A stretch of DNA of 64,000 nt, from positions 1-64,000 of the forward strand of contig CAZOVB010000024.1 of the NCBI GenBank assembly GCA_964583095.1. Reading direction: 5' to 3'. The notes under the pieces are model-generated. The model had not been told where the DNA came from, made no database searches, and saw nothing but the letters and a program-made list of their open reading frames with translations. Below, piece by piece: positions 30,290-38,520 of this stretch. Numbering within the stretch: position 1 is the first letter of the stretch; every line of letters starts with the position of its first letter. The position numbers and the translations under genes were made by a program. This DNA comes from CAZOVB01 sp964583095. Lineage in GTDB: Bacteria > Planctomycetota > Phycisphaerae > SM23-33.

Positions 30290-31036
30290 TCAGCCTTGGA
30301 TCTCAGAAATGATGATCTTGTCCGAGTAGACGATGATGTTGAACGCCCCCTTGTTGTCAGAACCAAAGATGGCATCGAGAGTCCGCTTGCCGATGCGCAA
30401 TCGCCCATCGCTGTTAACGGTGTAAGACGAAACGGCGAGATCTCCGTCGCTGTTCGCCGTATGGGGTTGCAGTTCGGCTTGTCCATTGTCGTTTTCAAAG
30501 ACATGGATCTTGCGGCCAGGGTAGCATTGCAACTGCTGAAGTTCAGTGCGACCAACATTCAGTCGCCCTTCAGCATCCGTTACGTCCCGAGTCTGACCAG
30601 CAGGATCGGCAGACCCCGTAGCAGTCGCCGTGGCAACCGCAGCAGCAACAGCGGACGCAGCCGTGGGATCAGCAACCGTCGTTGCCGCAGGGGAAGTGTT
30701 GGGCGACGGCAACGTGTTGTCGTTGTCATCATCGCCGTCGTTGTCGGTGTCGGCGTCAGCGAGACGTTGGATGTCGGGGAGGATGTCTGCGCCGATGGGG
30801 TGGTAGAGGTGGGCTTGTCGGCCGCCAGGAGCAGAGATCAGTGTACGGTCGTAGCCTTGGGTCTGAAGCCATGACCATTGGGTATGGACGGCAGACTTGA
30901 GGTGGCTATGAACTTCGGTCGTAGTCCCTCGCTTGAGACCCTGTTGGGTGATATCGAAGGCGGTGAAGTTCTTTTCCTCATCCACATATTCTTGGATGAT
31001 GTCTGCGATGGCTTGAGCGTTTGCTGCTGTACACAT
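30290..31036 (-). CDS. winged-helix-like DNA-binding protein, 248 aa
   Basis: N-terminal helix-turn-helix-like region (FTAFDITQQGLKRGTTTEVH), then an Asp/Ala/Thr-rich linker (residues about 95-150), then two repeats of the pattern D/S-D/E-GRL-VGRT/GKRT-L resembling AbrB-type or small beta modules. Possible transcriptional regulator; not confident of family. Confidence 0.6.
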   Translation of the reverse strand: MCTAANAQAIADIIQEYVDEEKNFTAFDITQQGLKRGTTTEVHSHLKSAVHTQWSWLQTQGYDRTLISAPGGRQAHLYHPIGADILPDIQRLADADTDNDGDDDNDNTLPSPNTSPAATTVADPTAASAVAAAVATATATGSADPAGQTRDVTDAEGRLNVGRTELQQLQCYPGRKIHVFENDNGQAELQPHTANSDGDLAVSSYTVNSDGRLRIGKRTLDAIFGSDNKGAFNIIVYSDKIIISEIQG

Positions 31037-31059
31037 GATGTTGTGTCCTTTCGTTGGTC

Positions 31060-31088
31060 AATATATCAAATTTCTTTTATCGCCGGAG
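31060..31088 (-). promoter_or_regulatory. promoter, start 31036 (leadered)
   Basis: CTCCGG, 17 nt, TATATT. Confidence 0.7.
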
Positions 31089-31090
31089 GT

Positions 31091-31432
31091 TTACAGTTGA
31101 ACGCCGATCTTCTTCAACTCGGCATAGATGCTGTTCTCGATAACGTTACAGATCTCTTCAAAGTCGAGTTCCACCTTGTCATCCTTGTACTCCGCAGGTT
31201 CGACCAGTTCGCCGATCTGTTCGCTGAGGATCTCTCGCCAATCGGGAGCGTTGTCGCCGATAGGTAGTCCCTCATTGTTGATGGATACAACATCAACTTT
31301 CTTTTCCCCCTTTGGTGTAACGGATGTACTGGTCCCAATTATAATGTCACCCTCAAGCACTTCATGGGCAAATTTGTGAGCATCCAGATGAATTGTCATC
31401 TTGGGGGTCGTTGTGACGGTAGGGATTTTCAT
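31091..31432 (-). CDS. hypothetical protein, 113 aa
   Basis: Starts MKIPTVTTTPKMTIHLDAHK by ATGA overlap with the upstream gene. Acidic, helical C-terminal half. Not recognised. Confidence 0.65.
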   Translation of the reverse strand: MKIPTVTTTPKMTIHLDAHKFAHEVLEGDIIIGTSTSVTPKGEKKVDVVSINNEGLPIGDNAPDWREILSEQIGELVEPAEYKDDKVELDFEEICNVIENSIYAELKKIGVQL

Positions 31433-31734
31433 TTGATCGGAACCTCGTGACTGTTCATCCAAGTAGGGATAAGGCTGCTGGGCTCCAGCAGCCATTTCTC
31501 AGCGCCAAAAACAATATCGTTCTTGCCTTGAGAGATAACCTCGAAGCTGCCACCCATCAGGATGCCCTCAATCTGACCTTTCTTGCCGAAGCCTCTCCAC
31601 ATGATGGGAGACATTTCGTCGTTAACAAAGGCCTTGTAGACATCGAGGCGTTGTGCAGCGTTCATCTTGGTCAACTGACTCTTGGTGAACTTGAAATGCT
31701 TGACGATTTCGAATCTGGGGTTATTGTACTTCAT
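31429..31734 (-). CDS. hypothetical protein, 101 aa
   Basis: Starts MKYNNPRFEIVKHFKFTKSQ; contains MWRGFGKKGQIEGILMGGSF. Leaderless by geometry; its stop overlaps the next start. Confidence 0.65.
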   Translation of the reverse strand: MKYNNPRFEIVKHFKFTKSQLTKMNAAQRLDVYKAFVNDEMSPIMWRGFGKKGQIEGILMGGSFEVISQGKNDIVFGAEKWLLEPSSLIPTWMNSHEVPIK

Positions 31735-31738
31735 GGGC

Positions 31739-31767
31739 AATATATTTATCCTCAAATGTCGCCGGGG
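31739..31767 (-). promoter_or_regulatory. promoter, start 31734
   Basis: CCCCGG, 17 nt, TATATT, 4 nt to ATG. Confidence 0.75.
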
Positions 31768-31781
31768 TATAAGTCTGGATC

Positions 31782-32513
31782 TCAAACAAAGAGTTGAGAA
31801 ATATCCCTGCGGTTGTTCTCGGATACCGCATTACACAAAAGTAGAAAATAATCTTTATCTAAAGGGCCTCTCATCATATTTATGTCCTTATGCACCCATC
31901 TAACGTTGCCCTTAATATATCCCTTGTTGTTGTCGATTCTGTCTAGTGAAGCTGTCGTCTCATGCCTCACATATACTCTGCCAAATTTAATAGGCATGTT
32001 TGTTACTGAGCATTTCGCATCTTGATCTTCAAACAATGACCAAAGATACTCTATTGTAACATCAAATTCTAGCTTTCTTCTTTTTGCTCCCACCTTTATC
32101 TCGTTATACCTGCAAGATCCAAGCTCTCCGCATCCTGAAAAGGCGTGATTTTTATTACCAGAAACATTTAATCTGTTAGAAGAATGACATCCACAAGAAA
32201 TGTACTTGCCATCTTTTAACGAGTCGCATCTAACATTTTTCTCTTTTCCACAATCGCACTGACAGGTGGCATACTTCCTTCTTCCAGACAAATCTACTGA
32301 ACTTACGGTCAACATGCCAAATCTTTTATTTAACAATTCTTCATAAACTCGTCCATGATTGAATTTGGAGCAATCTAAGTCATATTCTGCTACCAGTTTT
32401 CTAAAACGAGAACGGGGTATATTCAGGAACATGCAAGCTTTTCTTTCGCTTTTAGAAACGCTTATAGAATTTTCAATCTCTTCTCTGCTAGGAACTCTGT
32501 CTGATGTTTTCAT
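31782..32513 (-). CDS. HNH homing endonuclease
   Basis: The 243-residue protein carries the phage-type HNH core: ASLDRIDNNKGYIKGNVRWVHKDIN, preceded by zinc-binding CQCDCG and CGCHSSNR. An N-terminal helix-turn-helix region (SERKACMFLNIPRSRFRKLV) precedes it. It is A+T-rich compared with its neighbours, a sign of recent insertion. Free-standing homing endonucleases often cut near their own locus. Confidence 0.85.
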   Translation of the reverse strand: MKTSDRVPSREEIENSISVSKSERKACMFLNIPRSRFRKLVAEYDLDCSKFNHGRVYEELLNKRFGMLTVSSVDLSGRRKYATCQCDCGKEKNVRCDSLKDGKYISCGCHSSNRLNVSGNKNHAFSGCGELGSCRYNEIKVGAKRRKLEFDVTIEYLWSLFEDQDAKCSVTNMPIKFGRVYVRHETTASLDRIDNNKGYIKGNVRWVHKDINMMRGPLDKDYFLLLCNAVSENNRRDISQLFV

Positions 32514-32553
32514 ATCTACTATTAGAGATATGAGATAAAATTCCTTTAACTAC

Positions 32554-33144
32554 TTATGGAGATTGGAATTCATAAACTGTTACATTTAATCCTTCATCTA
32601 CCCAGATTTCCCTAATCATTTCCGATATAACTTGGAAGTTACCTCCCGCCAATTCAGATCCAAAACGAGGGCAATGGATCTCAGGCTTCTCGTTAGCCTC
32701 AAGAGCATTCGCCGCAACAGTCTGCATCGACTTAGCCAAAGCCCCATAACGAATCGGCGGGCGACCAGACTCATCCATGCCGGTCACTTGGTGCTGACCA
32801 ATCATGTTGGCAACAGTAACGTCAACCTCTTTAACCTTGACAAACTGGACTTGTCCGAGTTTAAAGCCGCCGAAGGTCTTGATACCAAGATTCATGCCAG
32901 ATGCGAGATCAGCAAAGTCTCGCTCAGCTTCAGCAGAGTAGACACCCAGATGTTTTCCCCACAACTGGTATGCTTGCTTGGGTCCGAAGCCGAGAGTTTT
33001 GTTCAGGGCAACAACGAAACCAGATCCCCATTTGCCGATGTTGTTACAGACATGTGGGATAACGACAGGGTTCTTGCCTTGCTGACGGCGCTGGATTGCA
33101 CCCTTGATGGCGTCGCCTTGTAGATGTGTGTATGTTCCACTCAT
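32554..33144 (-). CDS. macrodomain protein
   Basis: The 196-residue protein has the macrodomain pattern: VVIPHVCNNIGKWGSGFVVAL near the N terminus, then IRYGALAKSMQTVAANA and CPRFGSELAGG. Macrodomains bind or hydrolyse ADP-ribose. It sits in the same region as a PARP (36534-37883) and an isochorismatase-fold enzyme (34681-35160). Overlaps the next gene by ATGA. Confidence 0.8.
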   Translation of the reverse strand: MSGTYTHLQGDAIKGAIQRRQQGKNPVVIPHVCNNIGKWGSGFVVALNKTLGFGPKQAYQLWGKHLGVYSAEAERDFADLASGMNLGIKTFGGFKLGQVQFVKVKEVDVTVANMIGQHQVTGMDESGRPPIRYGALAKSMQTVAANALEANEKPEIHCPRFGSELAGGNFQVISEMIREIWVDEGLNVTVYEFQSP

Positions 33145-33332
33145 ATCTCATTTACCTCGATGGATTCGGTGTTAGGGTCTTCCCAGATCAACTGCGGCTG
33201 AACATTCAAACCAGCCTGTTGCAGCGTAAGATTGATCGCGTTGATGATGATTTCTGACTGTTTGATATCAGGCAGAGGCGTATCAACAGCATCAAAAACA
33301 AGTTTCATGTTATTAACGGTGATCTGTTTCAT
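33141..33332 (-). CDS. hypothetical protein, 63 aa
   Basis: Starts MKQITVNNMKLVFDAVDTPL; coupled to the macrodomain gene by ATGA. Leaderless by geometry, so it may be the first gene of a two-gene unit. Confidence 0.65.
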   Translation of the reverse strand: MKQITVNNMKLVFDAVDTPLPDIKQSEIIINAINLTLQQAGLNVQPQLIWEDPNTESIEVNEI

Positions 33333-33336
33333 AGCC

Positions 33337-33365
33337 AATATATTAACTATTGACTGTCGCCGGGG
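33337..33365 (-). promoter_or_regulatory. promoter, start 33332
   Basis: CCCCGG, 17 nt, TATATT, 4 nt to ATG. Confidence 0.75.
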
Positions 33366-34618
33366 GACTCTGCTACTTTACAAGCCGCAGTGACGGCTTC
33401 GGTGGTGACGCCCGAGATCGCTCGGAGGAACGCCGCCGTCTTCTCCGATTGATGTCCAAGCATCTCGTTACGCTCAAAGTCCGAAGTGTTAAACGCTTCA
33501 GCTTCGACCCCATAGTCGGTGTTACCAATCGCATCTTTAAGCATCCCTGCAAAGGCGGAAACAAACGCATTCTGTTCATTGATCTCGCGGGCAAGAATAT
33601 CGAGATCATGCGTTTTCCAAAACTCTCCCTCATCGTCAACCGTGACGATGAAACCAAGCTCGCTTGCGTGTTCGAGCATCGCGCAAACAGACAAGTGAGC
33701 CTTGATGAAATTGTCCAAACCGCCGTATTCAGATTGAACGGCATAGTGGGTCTTACAGAAACCAGTCCACCCTCGATAACCCTTATTGACATGCCGCTTA
33801 CCAGCGACCAGCGCTTTAAGAGCAATCTTGAACGAACGACTGTTAACGATCTCGCGAGCCTCATCGACAGAGCAAGTGAACTCCAAGACCAATGAATTCT
33901 CGTTACCGTAGTAACCGCACCGCTCGGGGTCAACAAACGTAATGACCGCAACAGTATCATCCCACCCCTTGCGATGGCTAAGATACTTCGTGCGAGCCTC
34001 GCCGACCTCAACAAGGGTTCTCTCCCATCGATCCGCAGTCTGAATCTTGTGCCAATGCTGCGAAACGAAAGAAGGCGTAGAAGAACTGTGACCGCTGTGG
34101 TAAGACCAGGACTTGCGTCGAGTTTTACGCAACTTAAAGCGTTTCATGAAGTCTTTGATGATCTTCGTAGACTCTTTGTTGTACTTGTGGAAAGAAGATT
34201 TGTTATCGAGACACATTGCCCAACTCGGCAGGAACGGAGCTCGATTCGTTTTCTCGCTAACAACCAGTTCGGTGGGTTCCCAAACATGATCCTCGAATTC
34301 CGATACCCCAAAAATAAACGGTTCGCAGCCATCGGCAACATGGACATCGATCATCGCCGAACGTTTAGGATGGTCAGATCCAGTAGTGCCGGGCTTCCAA
34401 GGATTGTCAACGTATCGCTTGGCTTGAATACATCGCCAGCGATTGGCATCATCGTACTTGTCGTAATCGGTTTCGTTGCCCTCGAAGCAATGGATCTCGC
34501 CTGTATCGATGACAGGCAGAGTCGATGCAAACTCGTGGAGTCTGCGGAGTTGCTTGACGGCGTAGTCCCATGACCAGCCAGCAGGAATCGTCGATTTGTA
34601 TTGTACAGTCAGTCCCAT
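33347..34618 (-). CDS. large hypothetical protein, 423 aa
   Basis: Starts MGLTVQYKSTIPAGWSWDYA. Long, mixed alpha/beta, with KWSYHSGHSSSTPSF-like low-complexity and CGYYGNENSLVLEFTCSVDE. The final codons (SPGDSQ) lie over the next promoter. I do not recognise the family. Confidence 0.7.
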   Translation of the reverse strand: MGLTVQYKSTIPAGWSWDYAVKQLRRLHEFASTLPVIDTGEIHCFEGNETDYDKYDDANRWRCIQAKRYVDNPWKPGTTGSDHPKRSAMIDVHVADGCEPFIFGVSEFEDHVWEPTELVVSEKTNRAPFLPSWAMCLDNKSSFHKYNKESTKIIKDFMKRFKLRKTRRKSWSYHSGHSSSTPSFVSQHWHKIQTADRWERTLVEVGEARTKYLSHRKGWDDTVAVITFVDPERCGYYGNENSLVLEFTCSVDEAREIVNSRSFKIALKALVAGKRHVNKGYRGWTGFCKTHYAVQSEYGGLDNFIKAHLSVCAMLEHASELGFIVTVDDEGEFWKTHDLDILAREINEQNAFVSAFAGMLKDAIGNTDYGVEAEAFNTSDFERNEMLGHQSEKTAAFLRAISGVTTEAVTAACKVAESPGDSQ

Positions 34619-34649
34619 GTTTATTTCCCGTTGTTGAGGTTTTCCAACC

Positions 34650-34678
34650 AATATATTGCTTATTGGCTGTCGCCGGGG
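34650..34678 (-). promoter_or_regulatory. promoter, start 34618 (leadered)
   Basis: CCCCGG, 17 nt, TATATT. Confidence 0.7.
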
Positions 34679-34680
34679 TA

Positions 34681-35160
34681 TTAGACAGGTTGACGGCTTA
34701 GAACTCGAACAGCGTCGCAGTTCCTGTAGGGAAACCATTCGAGGGCTTCTGCTTTGCTTCTATGCATCTCTGTATTGCATGCAGGCTTGATGACATGATA
34801 CTCAGCACAAGGGAAGATGTCCATCAGACCCTCTACCGTATTCAATACGCATGCCTCAATATTAACACCGCAGATGTACATCTTGCTGGGTTTAAAAGAG
34901 TCCTGAGCAAACATGTTCGCAAGCTCTTGAGATCCATCGTTGTACTCTTTGAACACAAACGAGAACTTGTCATAACCTTCGACAGCATCAAGCAGAGGCT
35001 GGATGGTATCTTGATAACCTCTGAACTCCACAATGTAGATGGGCATGCTCAGTCGTCTGGCTCTGTGGATCTGATTAACACAAGCGTTGATCGTTCTCTT
35101 GCAACGCTTTGCAGACCAGAAGCCTTTCTGCATGTCAATGATGATTAGAGCTTCAGTCAT
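34681..35160 (-). CDS. isochorismatase-fold cysteine hydrolase
   Basis: The 159-residue protein has the nicotinamidase/isochorismatase pattern: ALIIIDMQKGFW (Asp9), a Lys at 71, and YICGVNIEACVLNT with Cys104. Nicotinamidases turn nicotinamide, the PARP by-product, into nicotinate. The substrate is not proven. It is short for a full PncA. Coupled to the Rmf-like gene by ATGA. Confidence 0.75.
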   Translation of the reverse strand: MTEALIIIDMQKGFWSAKRCKRTINACVNQIHRARRLSMPIYIVEFRGYQDTIQPLLDAVEGYDKFSFVFKEYNDGSQELANMFAQDSFKPSKMYICGVNIEACVLNTVEGLMDIFPCAEYHVIKPACNTEMHRSKAEALEWFPYRNCDAVRVLSRQPV

Positions 35161-35324
35161 TTCTTTTTCTTCGCGTAAAGATCTCGACAGCCCATCTCAG
35201 CTGCATGCCAACCCGAATCCCACCAATCAGCCTTGTTGTCATGAGGATAATCATAAGGGTTCGTATCGCTGTGATCGTGATACGCTTTCCAACCTCGTTG
35301 CCATGCTTTTGTGTATTGGTTCAT
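35157..35324 (-). CDS. Rmf-like small protein, 55 aa
   Basis: The 55-residue protein has the pattern AWQRGWKAY....NPYDYP....WWDSGWHAAEMG, matching the ribosome modulation factor/CrpP fold (recalled). Rmf drives 100S ribosome hibernation. Starts by ATGA overlap with 35321-35527 and is followed by the isochorismatase-like gene in the same operon. Confidence 0.6.
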   Translation of the reverse strand: MNQYTKAWQRGWKAYHDHSDTNPYDYPHDNKADWWDSGWHAAEMGCRDLYAKKKK

Positions 35325-35527
35325 GACTTTCCTCTCTGTCGAGTAAGATGTCTGATTGCTCCATCAACTGTAACACATTCTGTCACAGCTACGCCATCTT
35401 TGACAGCAACAACCGAGGAGTGGAGTTTGATGAATCGATGACCTTCCCATGTTCTACGATGGTAGGTGGGATCTCGATACTCAACTCCCCAAGGGCTTGT
35501 GATGACTTCTTTGGGAGCAAGGCTCAT
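35321..35527 (-). CDS. hypothetical protein, 68 aa
   Basis: Starts MSLAPKEVITSPWGVEYRD. ATGA overlaps at both ends, so it is translated in a chain from 35524-35859 down to 34681. Confidence 0.65.
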   Translation of the reverse strand: MSLAPKEVITSPWGVEYRDPTYHRRTWEGHRFIKLHSSVVAVKDGVAVTECVTVDGAIRHLTRQRGKS

Positions 35528-35859
35528 TTGATCCTCTCAAGTTCTTCTTCGGTCATGCCTTCAGTGCCGTACTCTTCTGGAGTTTGTCCTGCATTCTCGG
35601 CTCGACCGTTATCAGCATTCCAAAAGACAACATTGCCATCGTTGTCAACACCGAGAACTTCTCCGTCATCAGGCTCTTCATCCCCAATAGGAAAATGTTT
35701 TTGAGCCTCACCGCATAGAGATTCTACGCCAGAGACTGTAAATCTCGGAATATCGAGGTTACTGGTGTAACCCTTCTCGACCATGCCCGCGATATGACGG
35801 AGCATGTCCGCAAGTTCATCTTCGGTCTTAGCATCAGAATGGATTTCGATTGAGAGCAT
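35524..35859 (-). CDS. hypothetical protein, 111 aa
   Basis: Starts MLSIEIHSDAKTEDELADML; contains GYTSNLDIPRF.VSG and a very acidic C-terminal half. The N-terminal pattern (ELADMLRHIA...GYTS) recalls a small phage protein type. No function known. Confidence 0.65.
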   Translation of the reverse strand: MLSIEIHSDAKTEDELADMLRHIAGMVEKGYTSNLDIPRFTVSGVESLCGEAQKHFPIGDEEPDDGEVLGVDNDGNVVFWNADNGRAENAGQTPEEYGTEGMTEEELERIK

Positions 35860-35872
35860 GTTGCCTTTCGGG

Positions 35873-36103
35873 TTAAAGTAACTGTTTTCGCACCAAATTC
35901 AACCGTCCATCTTCAGTATTCCCTTCAACGTCATCCAATTGGAAGTCTTCGATTTCAAAGAGAACGCCATCAAGATTAAGCTGCTCGATGGATTGATCAA
36001 CAAAGATCTCTCCGCCATCCCCGTCATCAATCAGCAATCCGCCGATGACGCCAGTTCGAGCAGGGATGGAAAGGCGAGACAATTGAATGGGTTTGATGTT
36101 CAT
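35873..36103 (-). CDS. hypothetical protein, 76 aa
   Basis: Starts MNIKPIQLSRLSIPARTGVI; acidic middle (DDGDGGEIFVDQ). Not recognised. Confidence 0.6.
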   Translation of the reverse strand: MNIKPIQLSRLSIPARTGVIGGLLIDDGDGGEIFVDQSIEQLNLDGVLFEIEDFQLDDVEGNTEDGRLNLVRKQLL

Positions 36104-36175
36104 AACTTCTTTCGGTGTAAGGAGAAAGAAAAGAACCGATCTTCATCGGCTCTGATCGATAGTTCGGTGTTAGGC

Positions 36176-36441
36176 TTACGCCTCGACCTTGACGAGCTTG
36201 TCGGGACGCCGACCGCGGACGGTACGGATCTTAGCGCCGGCATCGCGAGCGTAGGCGATCAGCGTGACAGACGAAACATCGACGCCTTCGGGGAACAGCT
36301 TCTTGCTGCGGTACGAAGCCAGTTCGGAGCCGCTGTCGGCAGCCAGTATCTTCGATGCCATTGCACCGCCGTGATCCTTGACGAGCTTGATTGCGTGACG
36401 ACGCTTGTTGCCGGTGAGAGTGGAGGGCGCGAACGCGCCAT
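36176..36441 (-). pseudogene. frameshifted basic protein gene
   Basis: The ATG at 36441 follows AAAGGTATACTC, but this frame loses its coding sense; a better frame (LTGNKRRHAIKLVKDHGG, then MASKILAADSGSELASYRS to the stop at 36176) is in the -1 frame. A -1 shift near 36425 would join them. This could be a mutation, or programmed frameshifting. Confidence 0.5.
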
Positions 36442-36512
36442 GAGTATACCTTTCGAGTACATGGTCTTAGTTGTTGCAAACGCCAATGTTTGCTTTACAT
36501 CCCATATAATAA

Positions 36513-36541
36513 AACTATTCTATCGCCGGGGTATTAGCGAG
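36513..36541 (-). promoter_or_regulatory. promoter, start 36441
   Basis: CCCCGG, 17 nt, TATATG. Confidence 0.6.
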
Positions 36542-37883
36542 AAAACTCAACCAGATAGACAAGATCGCATTGATTGGTGTTAGGAACAATCATCTCATTG
36601 TTGCGAACGCCAGACTGAGATCCCTTGGCAAAGTAACTATGATAGCCAGCAGGAGGCATGCGACTCGTGGGTCCAGACGGAACCTTTTCCTTGCCCATCG
36701 CAACATCGCAAATGAACATAAAGACCCGTTGAGTGTTGCCCCCATACGTCCAAGAACCCGTAGCATATCGAATCGACTTCGTAGACTGATCCGAGAAGTA
36801 CAGCCCATCGCCAAACATCCGGCCGCAGACATGCGGATCAGACGAGCGAGGAATAACCAAGCCACCCTTGAGGATGGACAAAAGGTTAGAGGCTTTCGTT
36901 CCATGCCAAAGCTGCTTGATGTTACCCAAAGGCATGCCATGCTTCTGAAAGGCTGCTCGGACTGTCGAGATATGCACATTCCATGCACCCTTGACCTTGT
37001 AGTCCTTTACGTCCCAATGGCTTCCCTTGTCGCTGTCGTATTTCTTCTTAATCCCCGAAATGATCTTCTTGTCTTTGACAACATCCAACTCGACATTGAA
37101 AACCGTATCCTGCTTTGTGGCTTTCTTCCCATCCGTCGTTTTCGCAGAATCCGTCAAAGCAGCCTCCAGAGCGTCGATGATATCGTTCTGCTCTCTGACT
37201 GCATCTGAGCCTGCAAAGACCGTCTCATGCCATCCTCGACCCCTACCAACGTCCTGGGGGATGACTTGCATGTAGTTCCCAAGCAAACGCTTATATTTCG
37301 AGTTTTCCCAATCTTGTCCAGAAATGAAAGGCTGCAAATCAGCAAGCATCTCACGAGCATCAGTAAGCCCTTCATCAGTCACCAACGTACCAAGAGGCGT
37401 CGTGAACTGACCAGTCGTAGCGTTATAACTGATGTTGGTGGCAGAGGTAATGTTATGAATGTTGACTTCAGCAAGCCAACCAACGAGCTTCTTCGTTTCG
37501 GCATCACCCTTGATCTGCTCGGAAGCGATCTTCTTGAGAGATCCAGATGCAACGGCTTTTCCAGAAGTTTTAACGGCCGGCGAACCGACAGCAGCAGCTA
37601 CTTTCTGCTCGACATAACCCTTGCGGTTCTTCTCTTTGATCTTCTGAGCGAGGTGGGCGGTGTTAGACTTTCCCTTGAGGTCTGATACGGTGTAATAGTC
37701 ATGGCGACAATCGCCCTTGTTGTTTGCAACTCTGCCGTATTCGCAGTAGAAGTCGCCATTGGCAAGAGCATAACCTACCCAATACTTATTATTGTTTTCG
37801 TCTACGTTGGTCATGATCAGGCGCACAACCTCTGTGGCTGTAGCGAGTTCTGATTCATCCGGTACTCGATATTTGTCTGCCAT
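36534..37883 (-). CDS. WGR-domain poly(ADP-ribose) polymerase
   Basis: The 449-residue protein has an N-terminal WGR domain (about 20-95, with CEYGRVANNKGD and KIKEKNRKGYVE), a helical middle part (about 140-220), and a C-terminal PARP catalytic domain: LWHGTKASNLLSILKGGL (His327), GDGLYFSDQSTKS (Tyr362), RNNEMIV (Glu430). The H-Y-E triad is intact, so polymerase-type activity on NAD is possible. Bacterial and phage PARPs of this layout are rare. Leadered by 7 nt only. The macrodomain and isochorismatase-fold genes lie downstream. Confidence 0.85.
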   Translation of the reverse strand: MADKYRVPDESELATATEVVRLIMTNVDENNNKYWVGYALANGDFYCEYGRVANNKGDCRHDYYTVSDLKGKSNTAHLAQKIKEKNRKGYVEQKVAAAVGSPAVKTSGKAVASGSLKKIASEQIKGDAETKKLVGWLAEVNIHNITSATNISYNATTGQFTTPLGTLVTDEGLTDAREMLADLQPFISGQDWENSKYKRLLGNYMQVIPQDVGRGRGWHETVFAGSDAVREQNDIIDALEAALTDSAKTTDGKKATKQDTVFNVELDVVKDKKIISGIKKKYDSDKGSHWDVKDYKVKGAWNVHISTVRAAFQKHGMPLGNIKQLWHGTKASNLLSILKGGLVIPRSSDPHVCGRMFGDGLYFSDQSTKSIRYATGSWTYGGNTQRVFMFICDVAMGKEKVPSGPTSRMPPAGYHSYFAKGSQSGVRNNEMIVPNTNQCDLVYLVEFSR

Positions 37884-37890
37884 AGTAGAC

Positions 37891-37919
37891 AATATAGCAA
37901 AGAAAGTTTATCGCCGGAG
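37891..37919 (-). promoter_or_regulatory. promoter, start 37883
   Basis: CTCCGG, 17 nt, TATATT. Confidence 0.7.
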
Positions 37920-37921
37920 GT

Positions 37922-37952
37922 AAAAACCTCCCCCACTACGTCGCAGGGGAGG
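37922..37952 (-). terminator. intrinsic terminator of 38018-38284
   Basis: Minus-strand CCTCCCC/GGGGGAGG stem followed by TTTTT; a second hairpin lies upstream. Confidence 0.75.
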
Positions 37953-38017
37953 CAGACTTCACTTACCCTTCCGGGGTGAAGAATGCATTATACCCCAAGG
38001 GCGATATTACCGGAGCT

Positions 38018-38284
38018 TTAAGTCGTAGGACTCATGTCGCCGCCAATACGCTCGAACGCTTCCAGAGCCTCTTCGCTGCTGGTGCCAACGCATGCGTCTT
38101 CTTCAGCAAACTCTCCGCTGTTCTCGTAAGCATCCATGATGATGCCCTCTTCGGTGCATGTCACATACAGATCTCGATCCTCGTTTTCTTCAGGGATGAG
38201 ATTGTACTGAACTCGAACCTCGCCAGAGAATTCGCCCTTTTCAGAGTCGAGCCAAGTTTTTCCGCCGTCTAGAGATACTTTCAT
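38018..38284 (-). CDS. acidic hypothetical protein, 88 aa
   Basis: Starts MKVSLDGGKTWLDSEKGEFS; beta-rich first half, acidic helical end. Follows 38286-38486 with almost no gap. Confidence 0.65.
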   Translation of the reverse strand: MKVSLDGGKTWLDSEKGEFSGEVRVQYNLIPEENEDRDLYVTCTEEGIIMDAYENSGEFAEEDACVGTSSEEALEAFERIGGDMSPTT

Positions 38285-38285
38285 A

Positions 38286-38486
38286 TCAGTCTTTCTTGAT
38301 TAGAGTAGAAACGTGATCCCACCGATCTTCAAAATGATCAGCAGGTTCGGACTGAAGAGCCATAGCACCTTCATCGTTGTGAGTATCACCCTCATCATGA
38401 ATGATGACTTCAGCATCGCCTTGATCAGACGCTACTCGGACAACTTGTCCATCGGCTACATAAACGATAATGCGTGGCTTTTTCAT
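38286..38486 (-). CDS. acidic hypothetical protein, 66 aa
   Basis: Starts MKKPRIIVYVADGQVVRVA; acidic middle. Leaderless by geometry, first gene of a pair with 38018-38284. Confidence 0.65.
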   Translation of the reverse strand: MKKPRIIVYVADGQVVRVASDQGDAEVIIHDEGDTHNDEGAMALQSEPADHFEDRWDHVSTLIKKD

Positions 38487-38490
38487 GTTC

Positions 38491-38519
38491 AATATATTAC
38501 TTATTCAATGTGGCCGGGG
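38491..38519 (-). promoter_or_regulatory. promoter, start 38486
   Basis: CCCCGG, 17 nt, TATATT, 4 nt to ATG. Confidence 0.75.
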
Positions 38520-38520
38520 G

